The notes: generated by a model from the letters alone, not told the origin. DNA of 64,000 bases from Gammaproteobacteria bacterium (GCA_014075255.1 CP046178.1:831616-895615), one strand, 5' to 3'; positions 34,387 through 43,572 are shown, counted from the first letter of the stretch. Translations and numbers: made by a program.

Positions 34387-35328
34387 ATGAACAAAACCTA
34401 TTTATGCGATTTATCGAATCTTGGCCTTATTCGAGCTAGTGGCGAAGAAACTCAGACTTTTCTACATGGTCAGTTCACAAATGATTTAAATCTAGTAACC
34501 GAAAATATCAGCCAACTCAGTAGCTACTGCAATCCAAAAGGCAGAATGCTTTCTATCTTTCGAGTTTTCATGAGAGGTAACGATTACTTTTTGCTAATGC
34601 CTAGAGATGTCATTGAAGCAACCTTAAAAAAACTCACCATGTTTAAACTTATGGCAAAAGTTGATTTAACAGATGTATCTGACGAATTTTCTTTATTTGG
34701 TCTAGCAGGTCCAGACACAGATTCATTTCTAAAAGAAAACAATCTATCAATTCCTGGGAAAGTAGATCAATCAGAACAAACAAATGAAACCACTATCATT
34801 CGAATTCCAAGTGATAACTCTCGAGTTATTATTATAAGTAAACCTGAAAACGCAACAGCAATACAAGAATCTTTATCAGCAAACTTAGAAACCTCTTCAA
34901 TAGTTTGGGAATTGGAAGACATTCAAAATGGTATTCCGCAAATCACTGCAGAAACAAGCGAAGCCTTTATCCCTCAGATGGTTAACCTAGAACTCATCGG
35001 AGGCGTCAATTTTCAAAAAGGTTGTTACCCAGGGCAAGAAATTGTCGCCCGTACACATTACTTAGGCAAACCGAATCGCCGCATGTATCGAATTAGTATT
35101 AATAGTGAGAATTGCCCATCACCTGGAACCAATATTTTTTCAATCAAAGATGGCGAACAACCCGTAGGTAAAATAGTTAGCGCACAAAAATCAAGCAGTG
35201 ATGACTGCCAAGCACTGGCAGTAATGCGAACCGAAAAAGAAAATGCTGATGATTTACACATAGACTCGTTAAGCGGACGTGCAGTAACTATAATGGACTT
35301 ACCTTATTCATTAGAGGTTACAAAGTAA
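34387..35328 (+). CDS. ygfZ: Folate-binding protein YgfZ/GcvT
   Basis: Folate-dependent protein of the GcvT fold that supports iron-sulfur cluster enzymes such as MiaB. Its hallmark NFQKGCYPGQEIVARTHYLGKPNRRMYRI is present, with the conserved Cys at about residue 218. It also has the N-terminal LHGQFTNDL and SSYCNPKGRMLSIFRVF segments. The 313 residues are normal. It is divergent from sdhC; the sdhE-ygfX/ygfZ neighbourhood is a classic gammaproteobacterial arrangement and fits a shared role in maturing flavin and FeS enzymes. Confidence 0.93.
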   Translation: MNKTYLCDLSNLGLIRASGEETQTFLHGQFTNDLNLVTENISQLSSYCNPKGRMLSIFRVFMRGNDYFLLMPRDVIEATLKKLTMFKLMAKVDLTDVSDEFSLFGLAGPDTDSFLKENNLSIPGKVDQSEQTNETTIIRIPSDNSRVIIISKPENATAIQESLSANLETSSIVWELEDIQNGIPQITAETSEAFIPQMVNLELIGGVNFQKGCYPGQEIVARTHYLGKPNRRMYRISINSENCPSPGTNIFSIKDGEQPVGKIVSAQKSSSDDCQALAVMRTEKENADDLHIDSLSGRAVTIMDLPYSLEVTK

Positions 35329-35329
35329 T

Positions 35330-36478
35330 CTAGAACTCTATACTAAACTGAACTGCGACAAGATCACGGTCATTTAATTCATTATCGTCATCGTCGAAAA
35401 CAAAATTGTTTTTATACTCACCATGCAAGTAATCTAAAGACAAATTTATCCTTTTAGCTGGTCGCCAAGTGACATTCATGCCGTATTGTTTACCAGGTTC
35501 TTCAGAAAATTCTTCACTACCCTCATACCTTATTGCAAATTGTAGATTTGGATTAGGAAAATAAGCAAATTCAATATTGTAGGCTTCAGGCCTGTCTTCC
35601 TGATTATCAAACTCTTTAAATCTATTGGCTGCTTGTGTTATTTCAGTAGTTATTTCAAATTTATTAAACCCGAATAAAACAAAAGCATTCCAGGCAGAAA
35701 CTCTTTCTTGATAAAAATAATTTTCATCGCGTAGAAATCGCTCGTCACTTTCTGAAAGATCTGACAAGTAACCTAATCCGAATCTAATATTTTCATTATT
35801 TGAAACATACTCTAGCAAAGCACCCCAATCATATTCGCTTGACTTGTTCTGCTTTTCTACATCGCTATCTATAACAAACAGTGAAAATTCAAATGCCTCG
35901 TATATAGAGTAATCTACGATCACACCATTTTTGATGGTTTCACTAAACTCAAGCATCGGTCCCGTGATGAAGTGACTATAGTATTCCCCAAAAGGTGCCG
36001 ATACTCTCCCTGCCTCAATTCCAAGACCAATATTTTCAAAATCAAAAAATACAAACGCCTCATCCCACTTACCATCTTTTTGATTATTGTCATATTCAAG
36101 CTCATAAACTAATTCTGCACCAAACCATTCTGTGAACGAGAGTTCGAATGTAAATTGTAGTGCAGGCGTGGTATCTCCATATTCTCGTATCTTTTTATCG
36201 TTTTTAAAATTATCTTCAAAGTATTCCTTCTCTATTTCCAGCAAGCCAGAAAACTTAAGCCAATCCGTTAATGCAGTTCCTAATCCTGCCTCACGCCTTT
36301 CCTCAGGACTACGATAAATTCTTGCGTTAGAGTGTTCATTCGATAAAGCTTTATTTTCAATTATTTGGTCTTCAGTCGCAAAAAGATTTCCGCAATTCGC
36401 TAATAAAGCTATTACAAAACAAACTTTGGTTAAATACTTTAATATTTTAGTCCGTATATTTGTAGCAAATATAAACAT
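35330..36478 (-). CDS. Outer-membrane beta-barrel protein, LbtU-like
   Basis: A protein of 382 residues with a basic N-terminus and hydrophobic signal (about 15-35, cleavage near LFA-TED). A short helical region follows, then regular alternating beta strands ending in the outer-membrane terminal signature VAVQFSIEF (final Phe). Segments GLGTALTDWLKFSGLLEIEKEY, ELSFTEWFGAELVYELEYDN, FENIGLGIEAGRVSAPFGEYYSHFITGP and NIEFAYFPNPNLQFAIRYEGS follow the layout of LbtU-type siderophore porins. Transport of iron complexes would be inference. It is convergent with ygfZ (one-base gap) and diverges from the two-component pair at 36648. Confidence 0.72.
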   Translation of the reverse strand: MFIFATNIRTKILKYLTKVCFVIALLANCGNLFATEDQIIENKALSNEHSNARIYRSPEERREAGLGTALTDWLKFSGLLEIEKEYFEDNFKNDKKIREYGDTTPALQFTFELSFTEWFGAELVYELEYDNNQKDGKWDEAFVFFDFENIGLGIEAGRVSAPFGEYYSHFITGPMLEFSETIKNGVIVDYSIYEAFEFSLFVIDSDVEKQNKSSEYDWGALLEYVSNNENIRFGLGYLSDLSESDERFLRDENYFYQERVSAWNAFVLFGFNKFEITTEITQAANRFKEFDNQEDRPEAYNIEFAYFPNPNLQFAIRYEGSEEFSEEPGKQYGMNVTWRPAKRINLSLDYLHGEYKNNFVFDDDDNELNDRDLVAVQFSIEF

Positions 36479-36647
36479 ATATAAAGTTAACCAGATGGTA
36501 ATGTTTCAAATATAATTATTGCATTACTGTTAACAATACAACACTTGAGGATTTAGTAATATATATTGAATACGCGTATCCTATTACCTAGAACCAATAC
36601 TAGAGATGCTTTAATTTAACCACAAGCATTTCAGAGGTATTTTATCT

Positions 36648-37328
36648 ATGAAATTACTACTTATTGAAGACGATCAAGTGATTGCAAATTTCATTCAAAA
36701 AGGAATGAAAGAGGCAGGTTTTGTTATTGATCATATGCAAGATGGTCAAATAGGCCTAAATGCAGCTGTCAGCAAACAATATGATCTTGCCATAATTGAT
36801 TTAATGCTTCCTAAGCTTGATGGCTTAGCTATTATTGATCGTATACGCGAAAAAAAAATCAACCTGCCTATTATCATTTTAAGTGCTAAGCGAACAGTAG
36901 ATGATCGTATAGATGGTCTTCAACATGGAAGCGATGACTATTTAACAAAACCATTTTCATTTAGTGAATTATTAGCACGAGTTGAAGCTTTACTACGTAG
37001 ATCGAACAATACTGTAGAACCAACTAGTTTGACTATTAATGACTTATCGTTGGATCTATTATCTCGCACCGTAGTACGAGATGACAAAAGAATTGACCTC
37101 CAACCCAAGGAGTTTGCATTACTTGAATATTTAATTAGGCATACAGGCCATGTAGTTTCTAAAACAATGATAATGGAACGTGTTTGGAACTATGATTTCG
37201 ACCCAGGCACTAATGTTGTAGAGGCGCGCATTAGTAAACTTAGAGAAAAAGTTGATAAAGGCTTTAATACGCCACTAATCCACACTGTTAGGGGCTTGGG
37301 ATACATACTCAAAGAAGGTGATGTTTAA
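36648..37328 (+). CDS. OmpR-family response regulator
   Basis: A 226-residue regulator. The receiver domain (1-118) has acidic pair EDD (7-9), phospho-acceptor Asp51 in AIIDLMLPKLDG, the Ser/Thr switch ILSAKR and a TKPF lysine motif. An OmpR/PhoB winged-helix DNA-binding domain (about 127-223) contains DKRIDLQPKEFALLEYLIRHTGHVVSKTMIMERVWNYDFDPGTNVVEARISKLREKVD. It resembles QseB/CusR-type regulators. An AGAGG RBS precedes the start and the gene overlaps its kinase by 8 bases. Its targets are unknown. Nearby candidates are the LbtU-like gene and the glycosylation genes downstream. Confidence 0.95.
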   Translation: MKLLLIEDDQVIANFIQKGMKEAGFVIDHMQDGQIGLNAAVSKQYDLAIIDLMLPKLDGLAIIDRIREKKINLPIIILSAKRTVDDRIDGLQHGSDDYLTKPFSFSELLARVEALLRRSNNTVEPTSLTINDLSLDLLSRTVVRDDKRIDLQPKEFALLEYLIRHTGHVVSKTMIMERVWNYDFDPGTNVVEARISKLREKVDKGFNTPLIHTVRGLGYILKEGDV

Positions 37329-38715
37329 ACTTCCAAACACTTTATCATTTAGATTGACGTTATGGTATGTAGCCACTTTCATATTCATATTGCTTGCGGC
37401 ACTAATTATTTTCTACTTAATGGTAAAGACAACACTTAATGCGCGCATAGATGAAGATTTAATTGAAGAAGTATCTGAATTTAGAGCAATGTACGAAAAA
37501 GGCGGATTCTCTGAGATACAACATGAAATAGAAAATGAAGCATTAGACGAAGACAGCGACAAAGAATTTATAAGATTACTTAATAAAGAGGGCAAAGAGC
37601 TGTTCACATCTGATTTATCGAAGTGGAATGGTATGCACACTATTCAAACAATTTTACAAAAAACAATTCTCTCTCATCCTAAGCCCATATTAGAAACCAT
37701 TCAATTCAAAAGTAAGGACCACGCTACAAGAATTGTTTATGGCCTTGTTGCGCCAAATATTATTCTACAAAAAGGAGAATCTACTGAAGAAAAGAGTGAA
37801 CTAATGGAATTAATCGCATTGGTATTTATACCGTTATTTTTAATCGTGATTCCTATAGCTACATATGCAGGTTGGAAGGTAGCCAAACAAGCTACTAAAG
37901 GTATAAATGAAGTTAGTCATGCAGCAGCAGAATTAGAAAAAGGTGAATTTACACATCGTGTAGCCATACATTCCCAAAGAGACGAAATTCAAATTCTAGC
38001 TGATACATTTAACAACATGGCAGAACGAATAAATAGCCTGATCACTGAAATGCGCGAGATGATAGATAATATTGCACATGACCTTCGTAGCCCACTAGGA
38101 AGGATCAGAGCTATATCTGAAAGCGCCTTATCAGGTACTGATTCTATTAAAGAATATAAGACCGCTGCAGTCGACACACTTACGGAATGTGACCGTTTAA
38201 TCAATATGATAAATACAACTCTTGATATAGCAGAAGCTGAAGCAGGGGTCTCTAATAGCACACGCGAACAAGTAAACTTAGGTCATTTAATTGAAGAAGT
38301 CTGTGAGTTATTTGAGCCCGCTGCAACAGAAAAAAGTATTACATTATCATTCGAAAACAAATTAGAGCGTTATATTCAAGGCAATAAACAGAGTTTACAA
38401 CGCATGTTAGCCAATTTATTAGACAATGCACTAAAATATACCCCTAGTAGCGGTGACATAAAGGTAGTACTAACGAACAATCCTGATGCTCTACGTATTG
38501 ATATAACGGATACTGGCGTAGGAATACCATCGTTAGAACAAGAAAGGATTTTTGATCGTTTTTATCGTTGTGATGGTAGTCGCACAACAACTGGATGCGG
38601 TCTTGGCTTAAGTTATGCAAGAGCAGTTGCTCGCGCACATGATGGTGACATTATAGTTGTAAGTAAGCCAAATAAAGGCAGCAAATTCACCATCACTTTC
38701 CCTGCTCCGCATTGA
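37321..38715 (+). CDS. Sensor histidine kinase
   Basis: A 464-residue partner of the preceding regulator. First membrane helix at about 8-32, acidic periplasmic sensor region (about 33-158), second helix (about 159-180), HAMP (about 182-235), then dimerisation/phospho-acceptor H-box DNIAHDLRSPLGRIRAISES with His253. An HATPase domain follows with N-box NLLDNALKYTPSSG, DTGVGIP and GCGLGLSYARAVARAHDG. The start at the ATG at 37321 overlaps the regulator's end; a GTG one codon earlier is also possible. What it senses cannot be read from the sequence. Confidence 0.95.
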   Translation: MFKLPNTLSFRLTLWYVATFIFILLAALIIFYLMVKTTLNARIDEDLIEEVSEFRAMYEKGGFSEIQHEIENEALDEDSDKEFIRLLNKEGKELFTSDLSKWNGMHTIQTILQKTILSHPKPILETIQFKSKDHATRIVYGLVAPNIILQKGESTEEKSELMELIALVFIPLFLIVIPIATYAGWKVAKQATKGINEVSHAAAELEKGEFTHRVAIHSQRDEIQILADTFNNMAERINSLITEMREMIDNIAHDLRSPLGRIRAISESALSGTDSIKEYKTAAVDTLTECDRLINMINTTLDIAEAEAGVSNSTREQVNLGHLIEEVCELFEPAATEKSITLSFENKLERYIQGNKQSLQRMLANLLDNALKYTPSSGDIKVVLTNNPDALRIDITDTGVGIPSLEQERIFDRFYRCDGSRTTTGCGLGLSYARAVARAHDGDIIVVSKPNKGSKFTITFPAPH

Positions 38716-38726
38716 ACTCTTATTCT

Positions 38727-38742
38727 ATTACCAATTGATAAT
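38727..38742. promoter_or_regulatory. Operator-like palindrome, copy 1
   Basis: ATTACCAATTGATAAT, one base off a perfect palindrome (ATTACCAATTGGTAAT). It ends 76 bases before the GT4 glycosyltransferase start. A TAAAAT box (38792-38797) without a good -35 lies 50 bases downstream, as expected for an activated promoter. Confidence 0.7.
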
Positions 38743-38818
38743 GCACAAATAACTTTTTAGTTAAATTAGTTCTGTATGTTGGTATTTGAGATAAAATTAT
38801 TTCTCAGATTATATATAC

Positions 38819-39952
38819 ATGAAAATTGCTCACGTTCTTGGAACATTCGATCGAACTGGTATTACAACAGTCGTAATACAATTATCCAAGACCATGGCCA
38901 ATTCAGGTCATAATATTGATATTATCGTATGGGATTGCAATAATATCCCCAAACTACCAAACAATGTTAATGTTGTCGCAATAAATGTTTTTGGTCTATC
39001 TCGACGGCCTCTATTAGGAAAATATATACGAAAATTCCATAAGCGATTTCTTACTGATGTAATTTACTATTATTTATATTCTTCGTTTTTTTCTAAATTA
39101 ATTGAAAAAAAAATATTTTCTCACAATAATTACCATCAAGTTTTCTTCCATGGGATGAGGTATTACCCATTTTGTAAAGTTAACTTCCCACATGTAGTTG
39201 TTGCACATAATACCAAGTCACGCAGTCTATTAAACACCACTAGTTATATTAAAAATACAATCAGCAAGTATTGTATTAAATATATTTATAGAGGAAAAAC
39301 TATTCTTACCGTATCTAATGGTGTAAGAGATGATTTAATCAATAATTTCTCTGTTAATAAGAAAAATATATTTTGTGTATACAACCCATTCGATATTGAG
39401 GATATAAAAAAGAAATCTAATGCATTTACACCCGCCTTCAATCCAAAGAATGGTTATATACTTGCTGCAGGCAGAGCATCAAAACAAAAGAGATTTGATG
39501 TATTGCTTAATGCTTATGCTTTATCGAATATAAGCGAATATCTAGTTATTATTGGATCTAATCAAAAGCACTTTAACGGATTGAAAAAATTAGCATCAAA
39601 ATTAAATATAAGCCATAAAGTCCACTTCATTGATCACCAAGACAACCCCTTCCCTTTCATAAAACAGGCAAAATTGGTCGTAGTTACATCTGAATACGAA
39701 GGATTTGGCAACACTATAGTCGAATCATTGATCTGTGGAGTCCCTGTAGTAAGCACAGATTGCATGTCTGGACCTAATGAAATTCTTATTGGTGAATTAA
39801 AAAAGTACTTAGCTAAGACTAATAATATCACTGACATTGCTAATAAAATTAAGATGTGCCTTAGCGATAATCCAAAAATAAACTCTGCAAACCTAGCGAG
39901 GTTTGATGACAATTACGTTGCATTCAAATATTTAGAACATATTATCAATTAA
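38819..39952 (+). CDS. Glycosyltransferase family 4 protein
   Basis: GT-B fold retaining glycosyltransferase of 377 residues. The N-terminal half opens MKIAHVLGTFDRTGITTVVIQLSKTM (the donor-independent domain, with the glycine-rich turn). The C-terminal GT4 domain begins near NGYILAAGRASKQKRFDVLLNAYALS, with the EX7E nucleotide-sugar motif in SEYEGFGNTIVESLICGVPVVSTDCMSGPNEIL. Acceptor and sugar are unknown. It is AT-richer than neighbouring housekeeping genes, as is common for surface-polysaccharide genes. Operator copy 1 lies upstream and copy 2 just beyond its stop. Confidence 0.9.
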   Translation: MKIAHVLGTFDRTGITTVVIQLSKTMANSGHNIDIIVWDCNNIPKLPNNVNVVAINVFGLSRRPLLGKYIRKFHKRFLTDVIYYYLYSSFFSKLIEKKIFSHNNYHQVFFHGMRYYPFCKVNFPHVVVAHNTKSRSLLNTTSYIKNTISKYCIKYIYRGKTILTVSNGVRDDLINNFSVNKKNIFCVYNPFDIEDIKKKSNAFTPAFNPKNGYILAAGRASKQKRFDVLLNAYALSNISEYLVIIGSNQKHFNGLKKLASKLNISHKVHFIDHQDNPFPFIKQAKLVVVTSEYEGFGNTIVESLICGVPVVSTDCMSGPNEILIGELKKYLAKTNNITDIANKIKMCLSDNPKINSANLARFDDNYVAFKYLEHIIN

Positions 39953-39957
39953 TAATC

Positions 39958-39973
39958 ATTACCAATTGATAAT
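39958..39973. promoter_or_regulatory. Operator-like palindrome, copy 2
   Basis: The identical 16 bases ATTACCAATTGATAAT, ending 74 bases before the start of the secreted cysteine-rich protein at 40048. A TAATTA stretch stands about 47 bases downstream. Confidence 0.7.
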
Positions 39974-40047
39974 TCAAAAAACAGCAATTGGTTAAGTTCC
40001 TCAAGTAATTTAAATCTCGTAATTATTTTTAAGTACGGGAGAAAACC

Positions 40048-41070
40048 ATGCATCATTCAATTTTTAGTAAACAACTACTGATTGCACTATCTTTAGTCGT
40101 ATTTAGCATTACCACAACCAACAGCAACGCAAATCACTATAATAAAAAGGAACGCACATGCACAAAAACTGCAAAGTTTTTAAAATACTCATGTGGTTTT
40201 GAAGTCAGAGATGACTATTTAGCTGGAATTGCAGTTTGCTTAAATGAATCAAATAACGGCGATCAACGTGACTGTTTGCGAGAAACAAGAATTTCTCAAC
40301 GCGAAGGGCATCAAGAATGCCGCGAAGTATTTCGAGCTCGCAAAGATTTATGCAATAGCATTGGCGAAGAACCATACGACCCACCATTTGGTGAAAATTT
40401 TGCTGAGTATTTTATTAACCCCACTGAAATTGGTAATAGTGTCAGCCCTAACCCTTACTTCCCACTTGTCGAAGGTAACAGATGGGTCTATGAAGGCACA
40501 TCTATTGGAGATGAAGGTGAAGAAGAAACCGAAACAGTAACAGTAACAGTTACGGATCAAACCAAACTCATTGATGGCATCACTTGTGTAACCGTTATTG
40601 ATGTTGCAGAAGTGGATGAAGAAGTCGTAGAAATTACAGATGATTGGTATGCGCAGGATATCTATGGAAATGTTTGGTACTGTGGCGAAATCTCACAAAA
40701 CTTTGAGCTATTCGAAGGTGATGAACCTGAAACTCCAGAGCTCGTCGATACAGAAGGATCATGGAAAGCCGGACGTGACGGTGCAAAAGCAGGTATTTTA
40801 CTTCCTTCAGTTCCAGAAGTTGGTGAATTTTATCGTCAAGAAGTTTTCTGGGGTGATGCTGAAGATGTTATTGAAATTTTAGCAACTGATGCAACAGAAA
40901 CCTCCCCGGGCGGATCCTGCAATGGTAACTGTCTACAGACATACGACTTCACTCCATTGGACGCTGAAGCGAATGAAAATAAATACTACCTACCTGGCAC
41001 TGGATTAATTGTCGAAATTGATCTGGAAACTGGTGATCGTGTAGAACTTATTGAGTTCACCTCAAATTAA
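40048..41070 (+). CDS. Secreted cysteine-rich protein of unknown function
   Basis: A protein of 340 residues with a signal peptide (about 1-30, cleavage near SNA-NHY). The N-terminal mature part holds six cysteines spaced in a charged helical region (RTC, YSC, AVC, RDC, QEC, DLC). The C-terminal part begins NPYFPLVEGNRWVYEGT, an opening seen in many exported beta-rich domains of unknown function, then a very acidic strand-rich region with four further Cys. No enzyme motif is visible. GGGAGA precedes the ATG. It shares the operator with the flanking glycosyltransferases, so it may be a substrate or structural part of the same surface system (inference). Confidence 0.72.
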   Translation: MHHSIFSKQLLIALSLVVFSITTTNSNANHYNKKERTCTKTAKFLKYSCGFEVRDDYLAGIAVCLNESNNGDQRDCLRETRISQREGHQECREVFRARKDLCNSIGEEPYDPPFGENFAEYFINPTEIGNSVSPNPYFPLVEGNRWVYEGTSIGDEGEEETETVTVTVTDQTKLIDGITCVTVIDVAEVDEEVVEITDDWYAQDIYGNVWYCGEISQNFELFEGDEPETPELVDTEGSWKAGRDGAKAGILLPSVPEVGEFYRQEVFWGDAEDVIEILATDATETSPGGSCNGNCLQTYDFTPLDAEANENKYYLPGTGLIVEIDLETGDRVELIEFTSN

Positions 41071-41083
41071 TTTACTTGACAAG

Positions 41084-41110
41084 TGTGGCGAACGACATTA
41101 GTTCGCCACA
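41084..41110 (+). terminator. Hairpin after the secreted-protein gene
   Basis: TGTGGCGAAC, loop GACATTA, GTTCGCCACA: a perfect 10-bp stem 13 bases beyond the stop at 41070, followed by TATTTAATAAAATT rather than a pure T-run. Likely a rho-independent or 3'-end-stabilising terminator. Confidence 0.75.
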
Positions 41111-41142
41111 TATTTAATAAAATTAAAACATATAACCAAATC

Positions 41143-41532
41143 ATGGACAAACAGATCACACCTTTAGAAAATACTGTATTAAATTTATTTGGATCTCGAT
41201 CTAACAAACATCAAATTCTTTTATCCACACAAATTTCTCAAGCACGCGTCGAATCAAGACAAATTACAAATGTAGGTTTCATTACTAAATTTAGAATGCC
41301 AAATACGATCACCACGTTAACCACCATGAGCAAACGTAAAGTGTTTGAAATTTATGCAGAACATCCGCACACGCATGCAGGTGCCGAATTCTCACTTTGG
41401 TTTGAATATGGTAGATTAAAATATTTGGAAGGCTATGTGTTTGTAGGACAGTGGCCCACAGAAGAATATAATTTCCATTTTTTAGATTATAACGACTCCC
41501 TATGTTCCGAACTTGTAAATTCTAACTCTTAA
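41143..41532 (+). CDS. Small soluble protein of unknown function
   Basis: A protein of 129 residues started at the ATG at 41143; the longer frame from 41083 would start inside the terminator hairpin. It opens MDKQITPLENTVLNLFGSRS. The middle VGFITKFRMPNTITTL and AGAEFSLWFEYGRLKYLEGYVFVGQWPTEEYNFHF suggest a compact alpha/beta protein. No membrane segment, signal or known motif is visible. It sits between two genes of the operator-linked set but has no operator copy of its own. It is separated from the gene before by a terminator, so its promoter is unclear. Confidence 0.6.
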   Translation: MDKQITPLENTVLNLFGSRSNKHQILLSTQISQARVESRQITNVGFITKFRMPNTITTLTTMSKRKVFEIYAEHPHTHAGAEFSLWFEYGRLKYLEGYVFVGQWPTEEYNFHFLDYNDSLCSELVNSNS

Positions 41533-41589
41533 TATTGCAATTCATTCTATTACACGTATACAAATTACATATCTAAAGTAATACTAATT

Positions 41590-41605
41590 ATTACCATTTG
41601 GTAAT
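41590..41605. promoter_or_regulatory. Operator-like palindrome, copy 3
   Basis: ATTACCATTTGGTAAT, 14 of 16 bases identical to the other copies and carrying the GGTAAT right half of the ideal palindrome. It ends 56 bases before an ATG at 41662 and 95 before the preferred GT2 start at 41701. TATAAT occurs at 41619-41624. Confidence 0.68.
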
Positions 41606-41700
41606 CTACTAATCATCTTATAATTAAGTTCGCTAAGTATATTAGGAAGCGTGCATTCCATATGCACTTTTCTAATTACTTTGGTGTTTTAATTATAATG

Positions 41701-42642
41701 AAGCTTTCTATTGTTATAACCTCGTATAACTATTCTCAGTTTCTATATAGATGTGTTATATCTGTTATAAACCAAAACCACTTAGATAGTGAAATTTTAA
41801 TTGTTGATGATGGATCAACCGACAGCACAAGAAATATTGTTGAAACAATTATACGTGAACACTCTCATTGTTCTATAAAGTACATTTGGCAGGAAAATAT
41901 GGGAGTATCTAGCGCGAGAAATCATGGAATTGCTGAAGCAAATGGCGAATATATTTGGTTTTTAGATGCTGATGACTACTTAATTAAAAACTCTCTACAG
42001 ATTATTGAACAATACATTAGTAGAAATCCTAATATAGACATGCTATTTGGTGGTTATGCAGCTATATATATTGATAAGATCGTAGACAAATTCCCTAGTA
42101 AATTAAGTTTATCTAGGCATATCAATTTCAAGAACTTCATCAAGAGAAAAGTTCGCGGAATCACTATTGGTGCAACTATTATAAGAAAAGCTCTGCTGCA
42201 TAAGTATATGTTCTCAGAAAACTTACACGTAGGTGAAGATTATGTGTTAATTTCAAAAATTCTAGCTGTCAGTGATCAATGCTTCTCTTTACAAGAAATT
42301 CTCGTTAACAAGAGAAGAGATAGTGAAATTAGTTTAAGAAATAATCATACAAAAGCAGCAGTATCTCAAGTTAATTGTGTAGAAGCCTTATTTGGTGACT
42401 CCAATTTAGATAACAAGCACAAGAAACATAAAAATTATTTTATTTCGACTAAATATCTACCCGCCAGTCGTTCTTACTATTATATTGAAGATTATAAAAA
42501 GTCTGTTTCATGCTATTTATCAGCAATATCAAAATATCCACTTGCTGTTTTGCGAACAAAATATTTGAAGATTTTTATTAAGTCTCTATATATGTTGATC
42601 AAGACTAGATTAATCTCGAATTCCAAACTTACTTTCTCTTAA
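41701..42642 (+). CDS. Glycosyltransferase family 2 protein
   Basis: GT-A fold inverting glycosyltransferase of 313 residues. MKLSIVITSYNYSQFLYRC, the nucleotide-binding ILIVDDGSTDSTRNIVE, NMGVSSARNHGIAEANGEYIWFLDADDYL (the DxD metal motif) and a later GEDYVLISKILA are standard. The start at 41701 fits the family best; an in-frame ATG at 41662 with AGGAAG upstream would add 13 residues. The C-terminal region (about 230-313) is variable and AT-rich. Operator copy 3 is upstream. The acceptor is unknown. Confidence 0.88.
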   Translation, partial: KLSIVITSYNYSQFLYRCVISVINQNHLDSEILIVDDGSTDSTRNIVETIIREHSHCSIKYIWQENMGVSSARNHGIAEANGEYIWFLDADDYLIKNSLQIIEQYISRNPNIDMLFGGYAAIYIDKIVDKFPSKLSLSRHINFKNFIKRKVRGITIGATIIRKALLHKYMFSENLHVGEDYVLISKILAVSDQCFSLQEILVNKRRDSEISLRNNHTKAAVSQVNCVEALFGDSNLDNKHKKHKNYFISTKYLPASRSYYYIEDYKKSVSCYLSAISKYPLAVLRTKYLKIFIKSLYMLIKTRLISNSKLTFS

Positions 42643-42673
42643 AGTATTGCTTTTAACTCTGGAAACAACCTGC

Positions 42674-43396
42674 CTATGGTTTAACCATTACACAATCAAC
42701 TTCAATCAACTCTAACGTTGTTCCATCTCGATCTACAGCATATAAACCAGAGATATTAAATCCTTTCTGCTGACAAAACCCTAGAACCTCTCCATAAGGC
42801 GGGACATGCTCGTATATTGATTTAAGTGATATCTCAGTCTGCAATCCTATTAAGCTACTTATGCATAGCTGTGCGCCTTTAAATACCTCAAAATCATGCC
42901 CTTGAGTATCTATTTTCAAAAAACAATTATGTTTACTTATTGAAATGGACTCACGTTTTATAAATTCATCGAGCGTTATCATTTCAACCCGCTCTTGTCT
43001 TAATATTTTAGATGCTTTGCCTGAACGCAGTTTGCCAAATTCACTAAATTTATGAAGAGAAGCTAATCGGTCACGCTCAGAAATCGATATTGTAACTTCA
43101 CAGGAATCTGCACCCAGAGCTAAATTATAAGCTTTCCATTTTGCATCTGAACGACTTGTTGCCTTTAACTTATTGAATGCAACACTACCCGGCTCTATAG
43201 AATAAATTAAACCCTGATAGCCATTAGCACGTAACATCTTAGCAAACTGGCCTTTATTCGCACCCACATCAAAAACCAAATCAATTTCATAATTTTGAAA
43301 AAGGTTATTTAGATGCGTCCGAAGTGTAAGCTCAATAATCTTTGGTTTTTCTAATTCATAACCAAATTTTTGAGCAATAATACGAGCTATATTCAT
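42674..43396 (-). CDS. FkbM family methyltransferase
   Basis: SAM-dependent O-methyltransferase-like protein of 240 residues. The SAM motif is DLVFDVGANKGQFAKMLRANGYQGLIYSIEPG (about 39-70), followed by FkbM markers VEMITLDEFI, FLKIDTQGHDFEVFKGA and LIGLQTEISLKSIYEHVPPY. FkbM enzymes often methylate sugars of surface glycans. It is convergent with the GT2 gene, and its own upstream region holds operator copy 4, 82 bases before the start. Confidence 0.92.
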   Translation of the reverse strand: MNIARIIAQKFGYELEKPKIIELTLRTHLNNLFQNYEIDLVFDVGANKGQFAKMLRANGYQGLIYSIEPGSVAFNKLKATSRSDAKWKAYNLALGADSCEVTISISERDRLASLHKFSEFGKLRSGKASKILRQERVEMITLDEFIKRESISISKHNCFLKIDTQGHDFEVFKGAQLCISSLIGLQTEISLKSIYEHVPPYGEVLGFCQQKGFNISGLYAVDRDGTTLELIEVDCVMVKP

Positions 43397-43478
43397 AGCA
43401 ATTTAAAACTATTTGAATTGAATTCGAAGAATATATTTGCAATTATTCTATGATTTTTCTAATTCAGAATTGCTAAAC

Positions 43479-43494
43479 ATTACCAATTGATAAT
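43479..43494. promoter_or_regulatory. Operator-like palindrome, copy 4
   Basis: The identical ATTACCAATTGATAAT, 82 bases upstream of the minus-strand FkbM gene. On the minus strand a TATATT box lies about 44 bases from the site towards the gene. Confidence 0.7.
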
Positions 43495-43572
43495 CTAATA
43501 ATCAGCTAATGTACTCTGCTACATCTCCAGTTGCTTAGTGCTGTCACACTATAGTTTCGTATTTGCATGACT

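Noticed and set aside
41083-41142. Upstream start for the small protein ending at 41532
   Set aside because: It begins inside the 10-bp terminator hairpin of the preceding gene.
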